From JBDTSW01 sp963782605 (lineage in GTDB: Bacteria > Actinomycetota > Thermoleophilia > Solirubrobacterales > 70-9): a DNA stretch of 64,000 bases. The DNA lies in the NCBI GenBank assembly GCA_963782605.1, contig CAWAKK010000001.1, positions 186,001-250,000 of the forward strand, in the 5' to 3' direction. The translations under genes and the position numbers were made by a program. The stretch's first letter is position 1, and each line of letters opens with the position of its first letter. The notes beneath the pieces were generated by a model. That model was not told where the DNA came from, did no database searches, and worked only from the letters and a program-made list of their open reading frames with translations. Positions 23,434 to 31,531 of this stretch are shown here, piece by piece.

Positions 23434-25350
23434 ATGGAGCCGACCGCCGCCCCCGAGCGGGCCCCCAGCGATCCCGCGCGCGAAGCGGAGTCCCCCAGCG
23501 AACGCATCGTTGCTGAGCACAAGCTGGATGTCACGCCCCACAAGCCGCAGCGCGGCAAGGGCAAGCTCGGGTCGCTCGAGAATCCCGAGGTCTACGACAA
23601 CGTCCCCGGGCACATGATCCCGGTCATCGAGCGCGAGTTCGACGACTTCGACTCAGAGGCCGAGAAGTTCCTCGATGGGCAAACGCCAGAGGACCAGTTC
23701 ATCGGCTTCCGCCTCAAGCAGGGTGTCTACGGGCAGCGTCAACCCGACGTTCAGATGTGCCGCGTGAAGCTGCCGATGGGCGGCATCACGCCCGATCAGA
23801 TGGATGTCTTCGCCGATGTGATCGAGGACTACGCGCCGCTTCGCAAGGGGCACATCACGACCCGCCAGAACATCCAGATCCATCACATCCCGCTGCGCGA
23901 CATGGCGGAGCTGATCCGCCGCATCTCCGACTCCGGGCTCTCCTCCCGCGAGGGCTGCGGCAACACCGTCCGCAACGTGACCGGCGACCCCTTTGCCGGA
24001 GTCACCGCGGGCGAGCTCTTCGACATCACTCCCTACGCCGGCGCCTATGTGCGCTACTTCGTGCGCCACCCGACCACGCAGCTCATGCCGCGGAAGGTGA
24101 AGACGGCCTTCACCGCCACCGACGAGGACGTCGCCATCACCGGCATTCACGACATCGGGTTCATCCCGCGCGTCCGTGATGGGGTACGAGGGGTGGAGAT
24201 CCGCGTCGGCGGCGGCACGTCGATCATGCCCCGCGTCGCCCCCACCCTCTACGACTTTGTCGAGCTCGAAAACGGCGACTACCTCAAGGTCTCCGAGGCC
24301 GTGTTCAGGCTCTTCGACCGGCAGGACTGGCTGCGCGTCAACCGCGCCCGTGCCCGAATCAAGGTTCTGATCGACAAGATCGGCATCGACGCCTTCCGCG
24401 AGATGGTCGAGGAGGAGCTCGAGGGCGACTGGGTCTCGGAGCGCGACTTCTCGATCGATCATCTCCTGTTCACCGACGACGAGGAGGCGGACGCGCCTCC
24501 GGTTCCCCTGCAGGTGGCGAGCCCGAACGGCGACCGCTCCGAGTTCGATCGCTTCTGCGAGTCGAACTCGGCGCCTCAGCGCCAGGTTGGCTTTTCCACC
24601 GTCACCGTGAAGGTCACGCGCGGAGACATCTCTCCTGAGCAATTCCGCGGCCTCGCGGCGATCATGCGCGAGTTCACCGGCGGCTACGCGCGAACCACCG
24701 TGCAGCAGAACCTCGTGCTGCGCTGGGTGCGCGACGAGTCCGTCTACGACGTGTGGCAACGACTTGACGAGCTCGGCCTGGCGGAGGCCGGACAGGACGA
24801 GGTCACGGACGTCGTCTCCTGCCCGGGCACCGACTCCTGCAAGCTCGGGATCACCTCCTCGATGGGCCTGAACCGCGCGATCGCCGAGCGTGTCGAACGG
24901 ATGGCAATCACCGACCCGCAAACGAAGCGGGTTCACATCAAGATGTCCGGGTGCCCCAACGGCTGCAGCCAGCACCACATCGCGAACATCGGGTTCTACG
25001 GCGCCTCGCTCAAGATCGGCGAGCGACAGCTGCCCGCGTACATCCCCCACCTCGGCGGCAACTACGAGGGCGGCGAGGTCGTCTACGGCCACAGGTTGAA
25101 GTCGCGTCTGCCCGCCAAACGCGTGCCCGATGCGGTCGAGCGCTGGCTGCGTCTCTACGAGGCCGAGCGCGTCGCGGGAGAGGAGTTCAACGATTTTGTG
25201 GAGCGCGCCGGGACCACGCGCTTCGAGGAGGAGGTCAAGGACCTCACCATGCCGGTGGAGTTCTCTCTGGAGACCCTCGATCAGTTCGTCGACTGGTCGC
25301 GCTCGGACCCGTACAAGGTCGAGCGCGGCGAGGGCGAATGCGCCGTCTGA
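23434..25350 (+). CDS. Assimilatory sulfite reductase (ferredoxin type, siroheme)
   Basis: A 638-residue siroheme/[4Fe-4S] reductase that takes sulfite to sulfide with six electrons from ferredoxin. The two ferrodoxin-like half domains are visible (VKLPMGGITPDQM...HITTRQNIQIHHIP, then VTVKVTRGDISPEQF...ARTTVQQNLVLRWV). Cluster ligands are in VVSCPGTDSCKLGI (about 463-468) and KMSGCPNGCSQHHI (about 507-511). A nitrite reductase reading is possible from sequence alone, but the following APS reductase, ATP sulfurylase and APS kinase genes make sulfite the substrate. It heads the cluster, with a palindrome at its promoter. Confidence 0.9.
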   Translation: MEPTAAPERAPSDPAREAESPSERIVAEHKLDVTPHKPQRGKGKLGSLENPEVYDNVPGHMIPVIEREFDDFDSEAEKFLDGQTPEDQFIGFRLKQGVYGQRQPDVQMCRVKLPMGGITPDQMDVFADVIEDYAPLRKGHITTRQNIQIHHIPLRDMAELIRRISDSGLSSREGCGNTVRNVTGDPFAGVTAGELFDITPYAGAYVRYFVRHPTTQLMPRKVKTAFTATDEDVAITGIHDIGFIPRVRDGVRGVEIRVGGGTSIMPRVAPTLYDFVELENGDYLKVSEAVFRLFDRQDWLRVNRARARIKVLIDKIGIDAFREMVEEELEGDWVSERDFSIDHLLFTDDEEADAPPVPLQVASPNGDRSEFDRFCESNSAPQRQVGFSTVTVKVTRGDISPEQFRGLAAIMREFTGGYARTTVQQNLVLRWVRDESVYDVWQRLDELGLAEAGQDEVTDVVSCPGTDSCKLGITSSMGLNRAIAERVERMAITDPQTKRVHIKMSGCPNGCSQHHIANIGFYGASLKIGERQLPAYIPHLGGNYEGGEVVYGHRLKSRLPAKRVPDAVERWLRLYEAERVAGEEFNDFVERAGTTRFEEEVKDLTMPVEFSLETLDQFVDWSRSDPYKVERGEGECAV

Positions 25351-25374
25351 GACTAGGCTGATCGGCTGATCTAA

Positions 25375-26193
25375 ATGGCGAGACCACTCCCAGAGCTTGA
25401 TGTGATCACGGCGCCCGCGCGCCCTCGGCCCCTGCACGATCCCGAGCCGGTGCCGAACGGCGTCGACAACGGGAACGGCAACGGGCTCCCGGTCCGGCTG
25501 CCGACGATCGGCGGGGAGGTCGTCGACCCCGACGAGATCGCGGCCCAGCTCGAATCGATGTCAGCGGAGGAGGTGATCGCGTGGGCGATCGAGACGTTTC
25601 ATCCGAGGCTGGGCTTCGCCACGTCCTTTCAGAAGACCAGCTCGGTCGTGATCGACATGGCGCACTCGATCGAGCCGCAGACGAACTTCTTCTACCTGGA
25701 CACCGAGCTCCTGTTTCCCGAGACGTACTCCACTCGCGACGCGCTGGCCGAGCATTACGGCATCGACTTCAAGCGCTATGCGGGAATCAGCCTCGGCGAG
25801 CAGGAGCAGCGGTACGACGCTAACCTCTGGCGCCGCGATCCCGACGCCTGTTGCGGAGTCCGTAAGGTCGAGGTTATGCGCGAGGCCGTCTCTGAGTTGC
25901 ACTGCTGGGTCTCGGGCATTCGCCGAGTTGACTCGGAGACCCGCGCCGGCGCAGCGAAGTTCGGCTGGGACAAGCGTTTCGGCTTGTGGAAGCTCAACCC
26001 GCTGGCGGATTGGGACGATAGACAAATCTGGAACTACTTGAAGGACAGGCACGTGCCATACAACCCGCTTCACGACCAGGGCTACCCGTCGATCGGGTGC
26101 ATGCCCTGCACCATCGCCCCGGCTGAGGGCGAGGATGCCCGCGCCGGCCGCTGGGCCGGTACCGACCGCTCCGAGTGTGGAATAAATGGGTAG
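25375..26193 (+). CDS. cysH: Adenylyl-sulfate (or PAPS) reductase, [4Fe-4S] type
   Basis: A 272-residue protein. A roughly 60-residue poorly conserved N-terminal extension precedes the PP-loop domain (LGFATSFQKTSSVVI). Cluster cysteines are in DACCGVRKVEVM (about 159-160) and SIGCMPCTI (about 242-245), and the catalytic Cys is in the C-terminal ECGING. Possession of the CC...CxxC set is the mark of APS reductases, though some such enzymes also accept PAPS. It makes sulfite for the preceding reductase. Its end overlaps the next gene start by 8 bases. Confidence 0.9.
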   Translation: MARPLPELDVITAPARPRPLHDPEPVPNGVDNGNGNGLPVRLPTIGGEVVDPDEIAAQLESMSAEEVIAWAIETFHPRLGFATSFQKTSSVVIDMAHSIEPQTNFFYLDTELLFPETYSTRDALAEHYGIDFKRYAGISLGEQEQRYDANLWRRDPDACCGVRKVEVMREAVSELHCWVSGIRRVDSETRAGAAKFGWDKRFGLWKLNPLADWDDRQIWNYLKDRHVPYNPLHDQGYPSIGCMPCTIAPAEGEDARAGRWAGTDRSECGING

Positions 26194-27280
26194 CGCTGAG
26201 ACGGCGCTGAGCCTGACGCTCACGAACCGTCAGGCCAGCGACTTCGAGCTGCTCGCAAACGGCGGCTTCGCTCCGCTCGAGGGCTTCATGGGCTCGGAGG
26301 ACTGGAAGTCGGTCTGCGAGAAGATGGAGCTCGCCTCCGTGCCCGGCGAGATCTGGTCGATTCCCATCACCCTCGCAACCGATCTCGAGTGCTCGGAGGG
26401 CGACGTGGTCGAGCTTGCCGCCCCCAACGGCAAGGCCCTGGGGCGCCTCCATGTAAGCGAGGTGTTCGAGCGCGATGTCGAGCTTGAGGCCGAGAAGGTC
26501 TACCTCACGACCGACAACGAGCACCCGGGCGTCGCCGCCATTCGCGAGGAGGGCAACCGCTGCGTGGCCGGGAAGATCGAGGTCGACGCGCTGCCCGATC
26601 ACGAAGAGGCGTTCATGCGGCGCTACCAGACCACCAAGGAGTCGAAGCAGGCGTTTGCGGATCGCGGGTGGAAGCGCATCGTCGCCTTCCAGACGCGCAA
26701 CCCGATCCATCGCGCGCACGAGTACCTGACCAAGGCCGCGCTCGAGATCTGCGACGGGCTCTACATCCACCCGCTGATCGGCGAGACCAAGAAGGGCGAC
26801 ATCCCCGCCGACGTGCGGATGCGCTGCTACGAGGTCCTGATGGACAACTACTACCACCCCGACCACGTGATGCTGGGCGTAAATCCCGGCAAGATGCATT
26901 ACGCGGGCCCCCGCGAGGCGATCCTGCACGCGATCATCCGCCGCAACTACGGCTGCACCCACTTCATCGTGGGCCGCGATCACGCCGGGGTCGGCGACTA
27001 CTACGGCACCTACGACGCGCAGAAGATCTTCGACGAGATCGATGTGCAAAAGCTCGGCATCACGCCGCTCTTCTTCGAGCACACCTTCTGGTGCAACGAG
27101 TGCGAAGGGATGGGCTCCGCGAAGACGTGCCCGCACCCGCAGGAGTCGCACGTGTTCCTCTCGGGTACGAAGGTGCGCGAGATGCTCGGCAACGGCGAGC
27201 TGCCGCCCGAGGAGTTCTCGAGGGCGGAGGTGGCCCAGATCCTGATCGACGCTTACAAGGACGAGGAGGAAGACGACTGA
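26186..27280 (+). CDS. sat: Sulfate adenylyltransferase (ATP sulfurylase, Sat type)
   Basis: A 364-residue single-chain ATP sulfurylase forming adenosine 5'-phosphosulfate from ATP and sulfate. FQTRNPIHRAHEYL (about residue 168) carries the QTRNP/HxxH nucleotide motifs, and HFIVGRDHAGVGDYYG (about 258) the second. A zinc-type Cys set (CNECEGMG...KTCPH) is near residue 307. The C-terminal APS-kinase-like domain of some homologues is missing, and is replaced by the separate cysC, which starts within the Sat stop (TGATG). The start ATG 26186 overlaps cysH. Confidence 0.95.
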   Translation: MGSAETALSLTLTNRQASDFELLANGGFAPLEGFMGSEDWKSVCEKMELASVPGEIWSIPITLATDLECSEGDVVELAAPNGKALGRLHVSEVFERDVELEAEKVYLTTDNEHPGVAAIREEGNRCVAGKIEVDALPDHEEAFMRRYQTTKESKQAFADRGWKRIVAFQTRNPIHRAHEYLTKAALEICDGLYIHPLIGETKKGDIPADVRMRCYEVLMDNYYHPDHVMLGVNPGKMHYAGPREAILHAIIRRNYGCTHFIVGRDHAGVGDYYGTYDAQKIFDEIDVQKLGITPLFFEHTFWCNECEGMGSAKTCPHPQESHVFLSGTKVREMLGNGELPPEEFSRAEVAQILIDAYKDEEEDD

Positions 27281-27834
27281 TGGCAGGCGAGAAGGGGTTC
27301 ACCCTCTGGTTCACCGGGCTCTCCGGCTCGGGCAAGACCACGATCACGAACCACCTGGTCAAGGAGCTGCGCAAGCGCGACGTCGCGCTCGAGGTGCTCG
27401 ACGGCGACATCGTGCGCGAGAATCTCTCGAAGGGTCTCGGGTTCTCGAAGGAGGACCGCGACACGAACATCCGCCGCATCGCCTTCGTCGCCAACCTGCT
27501 CTCCCGTCACGGCATCCCGGTGATCACCGCCGCGATCTCCCCGTACAAGGAGATCCGCGACGAGGCGAGGGAGATGATGGACGACCGCTTTATCGAGGTC
27601 TACGCCAAGGCCTCGGTCGAGACCTGCGAGCAGCGTGACGTCAAGGGGCTCTACGCGAAGGCCCGCTCAGGCGAGATCAAGGAGTTCACAGGCGTCTCGG
27701 ACCCCTACGAGCCTCCGGAGGACCCGGAGCTCGTGATCGAGACCGAGCAGCAGTCGCCGGAGGAGTCCGCGCAGCAGATCCTCACTTACCTGGAAGAGCG
27801 CGAGCTAATCCCGGGCGCAGCCGTCGCGGCGTAG
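27280..27834 (+). CDS. cysC: Adenylyl-sulfate kinase
   Basis: A 184-residue P-loop kinase making PAPS from APS. The Walker A motif GLSGSGKTT is near residue 14. VLDGDIVRENLSKGLGFSKE and DRDTNIRRIAFVANLL are the family APS-binding strings, with AAISPYKEIR after them. ATG 27280 overlaps the Sat stop by one base. PAPS is needed either for sulfotransferases or for PAPS reduction. Its presence next to an APS-type reductase means both routes may operate, and pAp would then be produced. Confidence 0.95.
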   Translation: MAGEKGFTLWFTGLSGSGKTTITNHLVKELRKRDVALEVLDGDIVRENLSKGLGFSKEDRDTNIRRIAFVANLLSRHGIPVITAAISPYKEIRDEAREMMDDRFIEVYAKASVETCEQRDVKGLYAKARSGEIKEFTGVSDPYEPPEDPELVIETEQQSPEESAQQILTYLEERELIPGAAVAA

Positions 27835-27842
27835 CGGCGGCG

Positions 27843-28673
27843 CTACGGGCGCTCCGGCACCCGCGGCTCGCCCAACCCATACGTGTCATAAGCGCCCCAC
27901 CGCGCGAACGTCTTGTGGGTCGGCCCGTGGAAGTCCGAGGACGCGGTGGGCACGAGGTCGAACTCCTCGCACAGCTCCAGGCAGTGCTTGGTCTGCTCAG
28001 CCGTGTGCGGCGGGTAGAAGGTCTCGATGCCGTCGAGGCCGACGTCGCGGACGAGGCTCTCAACGAGGTCGCGGACCTGGTCGGGGTCCTTGACGTCCCA
28101 GTAGGGGTGGGCGACGACAGCGACACCGCCCGCGTCGTGGATCAGCCGCACGGCCTCATCGGCCGAGGGCCACTTGCGTGAGACGAATGCCTTCGCGCCG
28201 GGGACGAGATATTCCTCGAAGAAGGGGCCGAGGTCCGGGCCGGCCCCAGCGGCCTTGGCGATGTGGGGGCGGCCGATCGCGTCCGCGGCGCCCGCCTTGG
28301 CGACGGCGTCCTCGAAGCTCACCTCGACGCCATGAGAGTTCAGGTTGGCGATGATCTCCTTCGCGCGATCGACGCGTTCCTGCTGCGCGCGGTCGCAGGC
28401 CGGCTGGATGCGCTCGAGGTCGATCCAGTAGCCGCAGATGTGGAGGTCCTCTGAGTACTTGTGCACGCACGAGAGCTCCGTGGCTGGCACGTTCTCGATC
28501 CCTGCCTCGGCGGCGGCGGCGGTAGCCTCGGAGACGCCGGCCACACCGTCGTGGTCGGTAAGGGCCATAACCGTGACACCCGCCTCGGCGGCGGCGCGGG
28601 CGACGTCGGCGGGCTCGAGCTGGCCGTCTGAGACAGTTGAGTGTGATTGCAGGTCGATCATGAAGCCGGGCAT
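27843..28673 (-). CDS. PHP-domain phosphoesterase, possibly 3',5'-nucleoside bisphosphate phosphatase
   Basis: A PHP metallo-phosphoesterase of about 276 residues. IDLQSHSTVSDGQLEP carries the first metal His motif, MALTDHDGVAGV the second, IGRPHIAKA and VVAHPYW the next, and SSDFHG the last. This set matches the RNase AM/YciV and pAp phosphatase branch. Its position between APS kinase and the Rrf2 regulator suggests removal of pAp made during PAPS use; that is inference. The start is ATG 28673 or 28661, only 6-18 bases from the divergent Rrf2 ATG, so its promoter must lie inside rrf2 coding DNA. Confidence 0.8.
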   Translation of the reverse strand: MPGFMIDLQSHSTVSDGQLEPADVARAAAEAGVTVMALTDHDGVAGVSEATAAAAEAGIENVPATELSCVHKYSEDLHICGYWIDLERIQPACDRAQQERVDRAKEIIANLNSHGVEVSFEDAVAKAGAADAIGRPHIAKAAGAGPDLGPFFEEYLVPGAKAFVSRKWPSADEAVRLIHDAGGVAVVAHPYWDVKDPDQVRDLVESLVRDVGLDGIETFYPPHTAEQTKHCLELCEEFDLVPTASSDFHGPTHKTFARWGAYDTYGLGEPRVPERP

Positions 28674-28679
28674 TGTGAC

Positions 28680-29138
28680 ATGAGGATTTCCGCAAAGGCC
28701 GACTACGCGGTGCGCGCGGCGCTTGAGCTCGCCGCCGCTCCCGACAACGAGCCCATAAAGGGAGAGCAGATCGCCGAGTCGCAGGGGATCCCGCTCCAGT
28801 TCCTGGAACACATTCTGCTCGAGCTAAAGCACGCCGGGCTTGTCAGGGCGAAGCGGGGCTACAAGGGCGGCTATTGGCTTGACCATTCACCCGAGGAGAC
28901 GACGATCGCCGACGTGATCCGCGCCGTCGAGGGACCGCTCGCGAATATCCACGAGGCGGCCCCGGAAGACCTCCACTACGAGGGGGCGGCGGAGCGTCTG
29001 CGCGACGTCTGGGTGGCAGTACGCGCCAACCTGCGCAAGATCCTGGAGGAGGCGACCCTCGCCGAGGTCGCCAGGGGAGATCTCCCCTGGCGCATCGACG
29101 CGATCCTGAACGATCCCGACGCCTGGACCAAGCGCTAG
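28680..29138 (+). CDS. Rrf2 family transcriptional regulator without iron-sulfur cysteines
   Basis: A 152-residue winged-helix protein. It starts MRISAKADYAVRAALELAAA, the canonical Rrf2 opening, then IKGEQIAESQGIPLQFLEHI (recognition helix) and VRAKRGYKGGYWL (wing). The C-terminal half contains no cysteine, so it cannot ligate an Fe-S cluster like IscR or NsrR. In this it resembles CymR, the cysteine-metabolism repressor of Bacillus. Placement inside the sulfate-assimilation cluster makes it the likely regulator of sulfur genes, probably acting at the palindrome at 23394-23409. Confidence 0.88.
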   Translation: MRISAKADYAVRAALELAAAPDNEPIKGEQIAESQGIPLQFLEHILLELKHAGLVRAKRGYKGGYWLDHSPEETTIADVIRAVEGPLANIHEAAPEDLHYEGAAERLRDVWVAVRANLRKILEEATLAEVARGDLPWRIDAILNDPDAWTKR

Positions 29139-29196
29139 TCCCAGCCGGCGCTGCTAGCATGCCGCGCCTCCGCTTCTGGTCATAGCTGGTCGACAA

Positions 29197-29235
29197 AGGC
29201 GGAAACCGGAGTCCAAAGGGTCTTTGCGCCTCCGG
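29197..29235 (+). promoter_or_regulatory. Structured leader before TauE/SafE permease gene
   Basis: CCGGAG (29206-29211) pairs with CTCCGG (29230-29235), enclosing CAAAG/CTTTG (29214-29218 with 29222-29226). AGGCG (29197-29201) can instead pair with CGCCT (29227-29231), which excludes the first pairing. The structure ends at the GGGGAAG ribosome-binding region (29234-29240), so it could hide or free it. It matches no riboswitch class that I can name. Confidence 0.35.
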
Positions 29236-29247
29236 GGAAGCACTGCA

Positions 29248-30162
29248 ATGGACCCAGCAATCATCTTCTTCGGGCTCGGGATCGGGCTGCTCGTCGGCAT
29301 GACCGGCATGGGCGGGGCTTCGCTCATGACGCCGCTCTTGATCCTCGTGTTCGGGATCTCGCCCGTGACGGCGATCGGCACCGACATCTTCTACGCCGCC
29401 GTGACGAAGACCGTGGGCGGCTATCAGCACCTGAAGCTGAAGACCGTGCACCGTGGCATCGCCTTCTGGCTCGCAGTCGGGAGCGTCCCGTCGGCGATCG
29501 CCGGCGTCTACGTGATCGAGCTCCTCCAGCGCAGCTACGGTGATGATCTGGACAAGCTCGTTCTCGGGATGCTCGGCGGCGCGCTGCTCGTGGTCGGCAT
29601 CGCAACGCTCCTGCGCTCGATCTTCTTCAAGGACGTGATCGCCGAGCGCTATGCGATGCACCTCTACCGCCGCCACATCATTGCGGCGATCATCACCGGG
29701 ATCACCACCGGCTTCGTCATCGGCCTCACCTCTGCCGGCAGCGGGACCCTGATCGCGATCGCCCTGATCGCGATCTTTCGCCTCACCCCCCAGCGTGTGG
29801 TCGGCACCGACATCTTCCACGCGGCCGTGCTGCTCTGGGCTGCCGGCATCGCGCACTGGGTCGGCGGCAACGTCGATTTCGTCTTGGCCGGGAACATCCT
29901 GCTCGGGTCCGTGCCCGGGGTCTTGCTCGGCGGCATGCTGTCCGTTCGCGCGCCGCAGGGTTTCCTGCGCCGGGCCCTCGCGGTTGTGCTCTGCGCCTCC
30001 GGTGCGACGCTCGTGATCAAGGAGGGCACTCCCGAGGTCGTGATCCCCGCGATTGCGGTTGCAGCGGTGCTCGTGGGCTCGCTCTTCGGGATCCAGGCGA
30101 TCACTCAGCGGCGCCTGCGCGACCGCACGCCGCCGGGCGCCGCGGGCGCACCCGCGGGATAA
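29248..30162 (+). CDS. TauE/SafE family sulfite exporter or sulfate permease
   Basis: A 304-residue integral membrane protein with about eight hydrophobic segments in two homologous halves. The halves carry the paired signatures IGLLVGMTGMGGASLMTPLL...GTDIFYAA and FVIGLTSAGSGTLIAIALI...GTDIFHAA. Members move sulfate, sulfite, thiosulfate or sulfonates. Being in the assimilation cluster, and with no other sulfate transporter visible, it is probably the sulfate uptake or sulfite efflux protein. ATG 29248 follows GGGGAAG. Its TAA stop overlaps a TAACCT promoter element of the next gene. Confidence 0.85.
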   Translation: MDPAIIFFGLGIGLLVGMTGMGGASLMTPLLILVFGISPVTAIGTDIFYAAVTKTVGGYQHLKLKTVHRGIAFWLAVGSVPSAIAGVYVIELLQRSYGDDLDKLVLGMLGGALLVVGIATLLRSIFFKDVIAERYAMHLYRRHIIAAIITGITTGFVIGLTSAGSGTLIAIALIAIFRLTPQRVVGTDIFHAAVLLWAAGIAHWVGGNVDFVLAGNILLGSVPGVLLGGMLSVRAPQGFLRRALAVVLCASGATLVIKEGTPEVVIPAIAVAAVLVGSLFGIQAITQRRLRDRTPPGAAGAPAG

Positions 30163-30165
30163 CCT
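30160..30165 (+). promoter_or_regulatory. -10 box of a leaderless promoter for acyl-CoA dehydrogenase
   Basis: TAACCT includes the permease stop codon and lies 7 bases before the GTG at 30173. No Shine-Dalgarno is present. Confidence 0.4.
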
Positions 30166-30172
30166 GCGGTTC

Positions 30173-31468
30173 GTGGACTTCAACCCCAGCTCCCGCGTAG
30201 ACGAGCTGCGCGAGCGCATCCTCATCTTCCTCGACGAGCACGTCTATCCCGTGGAGATGGAGGCGCTGCGAGCCCTCGACGACGAGGTCCGAGCCGGCGT
30301 GCCCTACCCCGAGATCCTGGTGGAGATCCGGGCCCGCGCTCGCGCCGAGGGACTCTGGAACCTGTTCATGCCCGACGAGCGTTACGGGCCCGGGCTCACC
30401 AACTGGGAGTACGGGCTCCTCTGCGAGGAGATGGGCCGCAGTCCTGCAATCGCCGGTATGGCCTTCAACTGCGCCGCGCCCGATACGGGCAACATGGAGA
30501 TCCTCGCCGAGCATGGCACCGACGAGCAGCGAGACCGCTGGCTCGCGCCCCTGCTCGACGGCGAGATCCGCTCCTGCTTTTCCATGACCGAGCCGGAGGT
30601 CTCGGGATCAGACCCCACCACGCTTCGGAGCAGCGCCGTGCTAGAGGGCGGGGAATGGGTGATCAACGGCCACAAGTGGTTTACGTCGGGGGCCGTGGGT
30701 GCCGACGTGGCGATCGTCATGGTCGTTACCGACCCGGAGGCCCATCCCTACGCGCGCGCCTCGATGATGCTCGTCCCAACCGACAACCCGGGCTTCGACC
30801 TGGTGCGCCCAGTGCCGGTGATGGGCCATGACGGCGGCCCCGGCCACTGCGAGATCCGCTATCGCGACTGCCACGTCCCGGAGTCGAACCTCCTTGGTCC
30901 CCGCCAGGCGGGGTTCGTGATCGCCCAGGACCGCCTTGGCCCCGGGCGCATCCACCACTGCATGCGCGCGATCGGGACCTGCGAACGCGCGATCGAGATG
31001 ATGTGCAAGCGAGCCCTCGAGCGCGAGACGCAGGGCGGCAAGCTCGCCGACAAGCAATTCATCCAGGACTTCATCGCCAAGTCGCGGATGGAGACCGAGC
31101 AGGCCCGCCTGCTCACGCTGAAGGCGGCCTGGAGGATGGACACCGAGGGCAAGAAGGCGGCCCGGCGTGAGATATCGATGATCAAGGTCGTGGCCGCGAA
31201 CGTGGTCATGGACGTACTCGACCGTGCGATCCAGGTCCACGGAGCCCTCGGGATGTCCGACGACACCCCGCTCGCCGGGATGTGGCGCTTCTCGCGCATG
31301 CTGAAGGTTGCCGACGGGCCCGACGAGGTCCACAAGATGGTGATCGCACGTCGCGAGCTCAACCGCTGGTCCAAGCAAGGAGAGGACGAGCCGGACGGCA
31401 CGCCCTCCTCGGACGGCGCAAGCGCGGCGCAACCGTCCGCCGGCGCAACCGCGCACGGAACGGGCTGA
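30173..31468 (+). CDS. Acyl-CoA dehydrogenase family protein
   Basis: A 431-residue flavoprotein of the ACAD fold. CFSMTEPEVSGSDPTTL is the FAD/substrate loop, INGHKWFTSGA the middle beta domain, QVHGALGMSDDTPL the C-terminal helix region, and RFSRMLKVADGPDEVHKMVI the tail. The longer-than-usual N-terminus and the final PDEVH string resemble the ACAD10/11-like group. That group commonly works with an aminoglycoside-phosphotransferase-like partner, and such a gene lies at 33333. The substrate is unknown. A Ser/Ala/Gly-rich tail of about 30 residues ends the protein. Confidence 0.87.
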   Translation: MDFNPSSRVDELRERILIFLDEHVYPVEMEALRALDDEVRAGVPYPEILVEIRARARAEGLWNLFMPDERYGPGLTNWEYGLLCEEMGRSPAIAGMAFNCAAPDTGNMEILAEHGTDEQRDRWLAPLLDGEIRSCFSMTEPEVSGSDPTTLRSSAVLEGGEWVINGHKWFTSGAVGADVAIVMVVTDPEAHPYARASMMLVPTDNPGFDLVRPVPVMGHDGGPGHCEIRYRDCHVPESNLLGPRQAGFVIAQDRLGPGRIHHCMRAIGTCERAIEMMCKRALERETQGGKLADKQFIQDFIAKSRMETEQARLLTLKAAWRMDTEGKKAARREISMIKVVAANVVMDVLDRAIQVHGALGMSDDTPLAGMWRFSRMLKVADGPDEVHKMVIARRELNRWSKQGEDEPDGTPSSDGASAAQPSAGATAHGTG

Positions 31469-31531
31469 AGCGGCGCCCCTCCACCCTGCTCAGCGCGGTG
31501 TGGGCAGCTTCGCGCCGGGTACGGAGCAACC

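Noticed and set aside
19546..23653. Long reverse frames opposite the carboxylase and sulfite reductase genes
   Set aside because: Shadows of convincing forward genes; no motif on the reverse strand.
29139..29247. SAM riboswitch before the sulfur permease
   Set aside because: None of the conserved SAM-I, -II or -IV cores can be aligned by eye.
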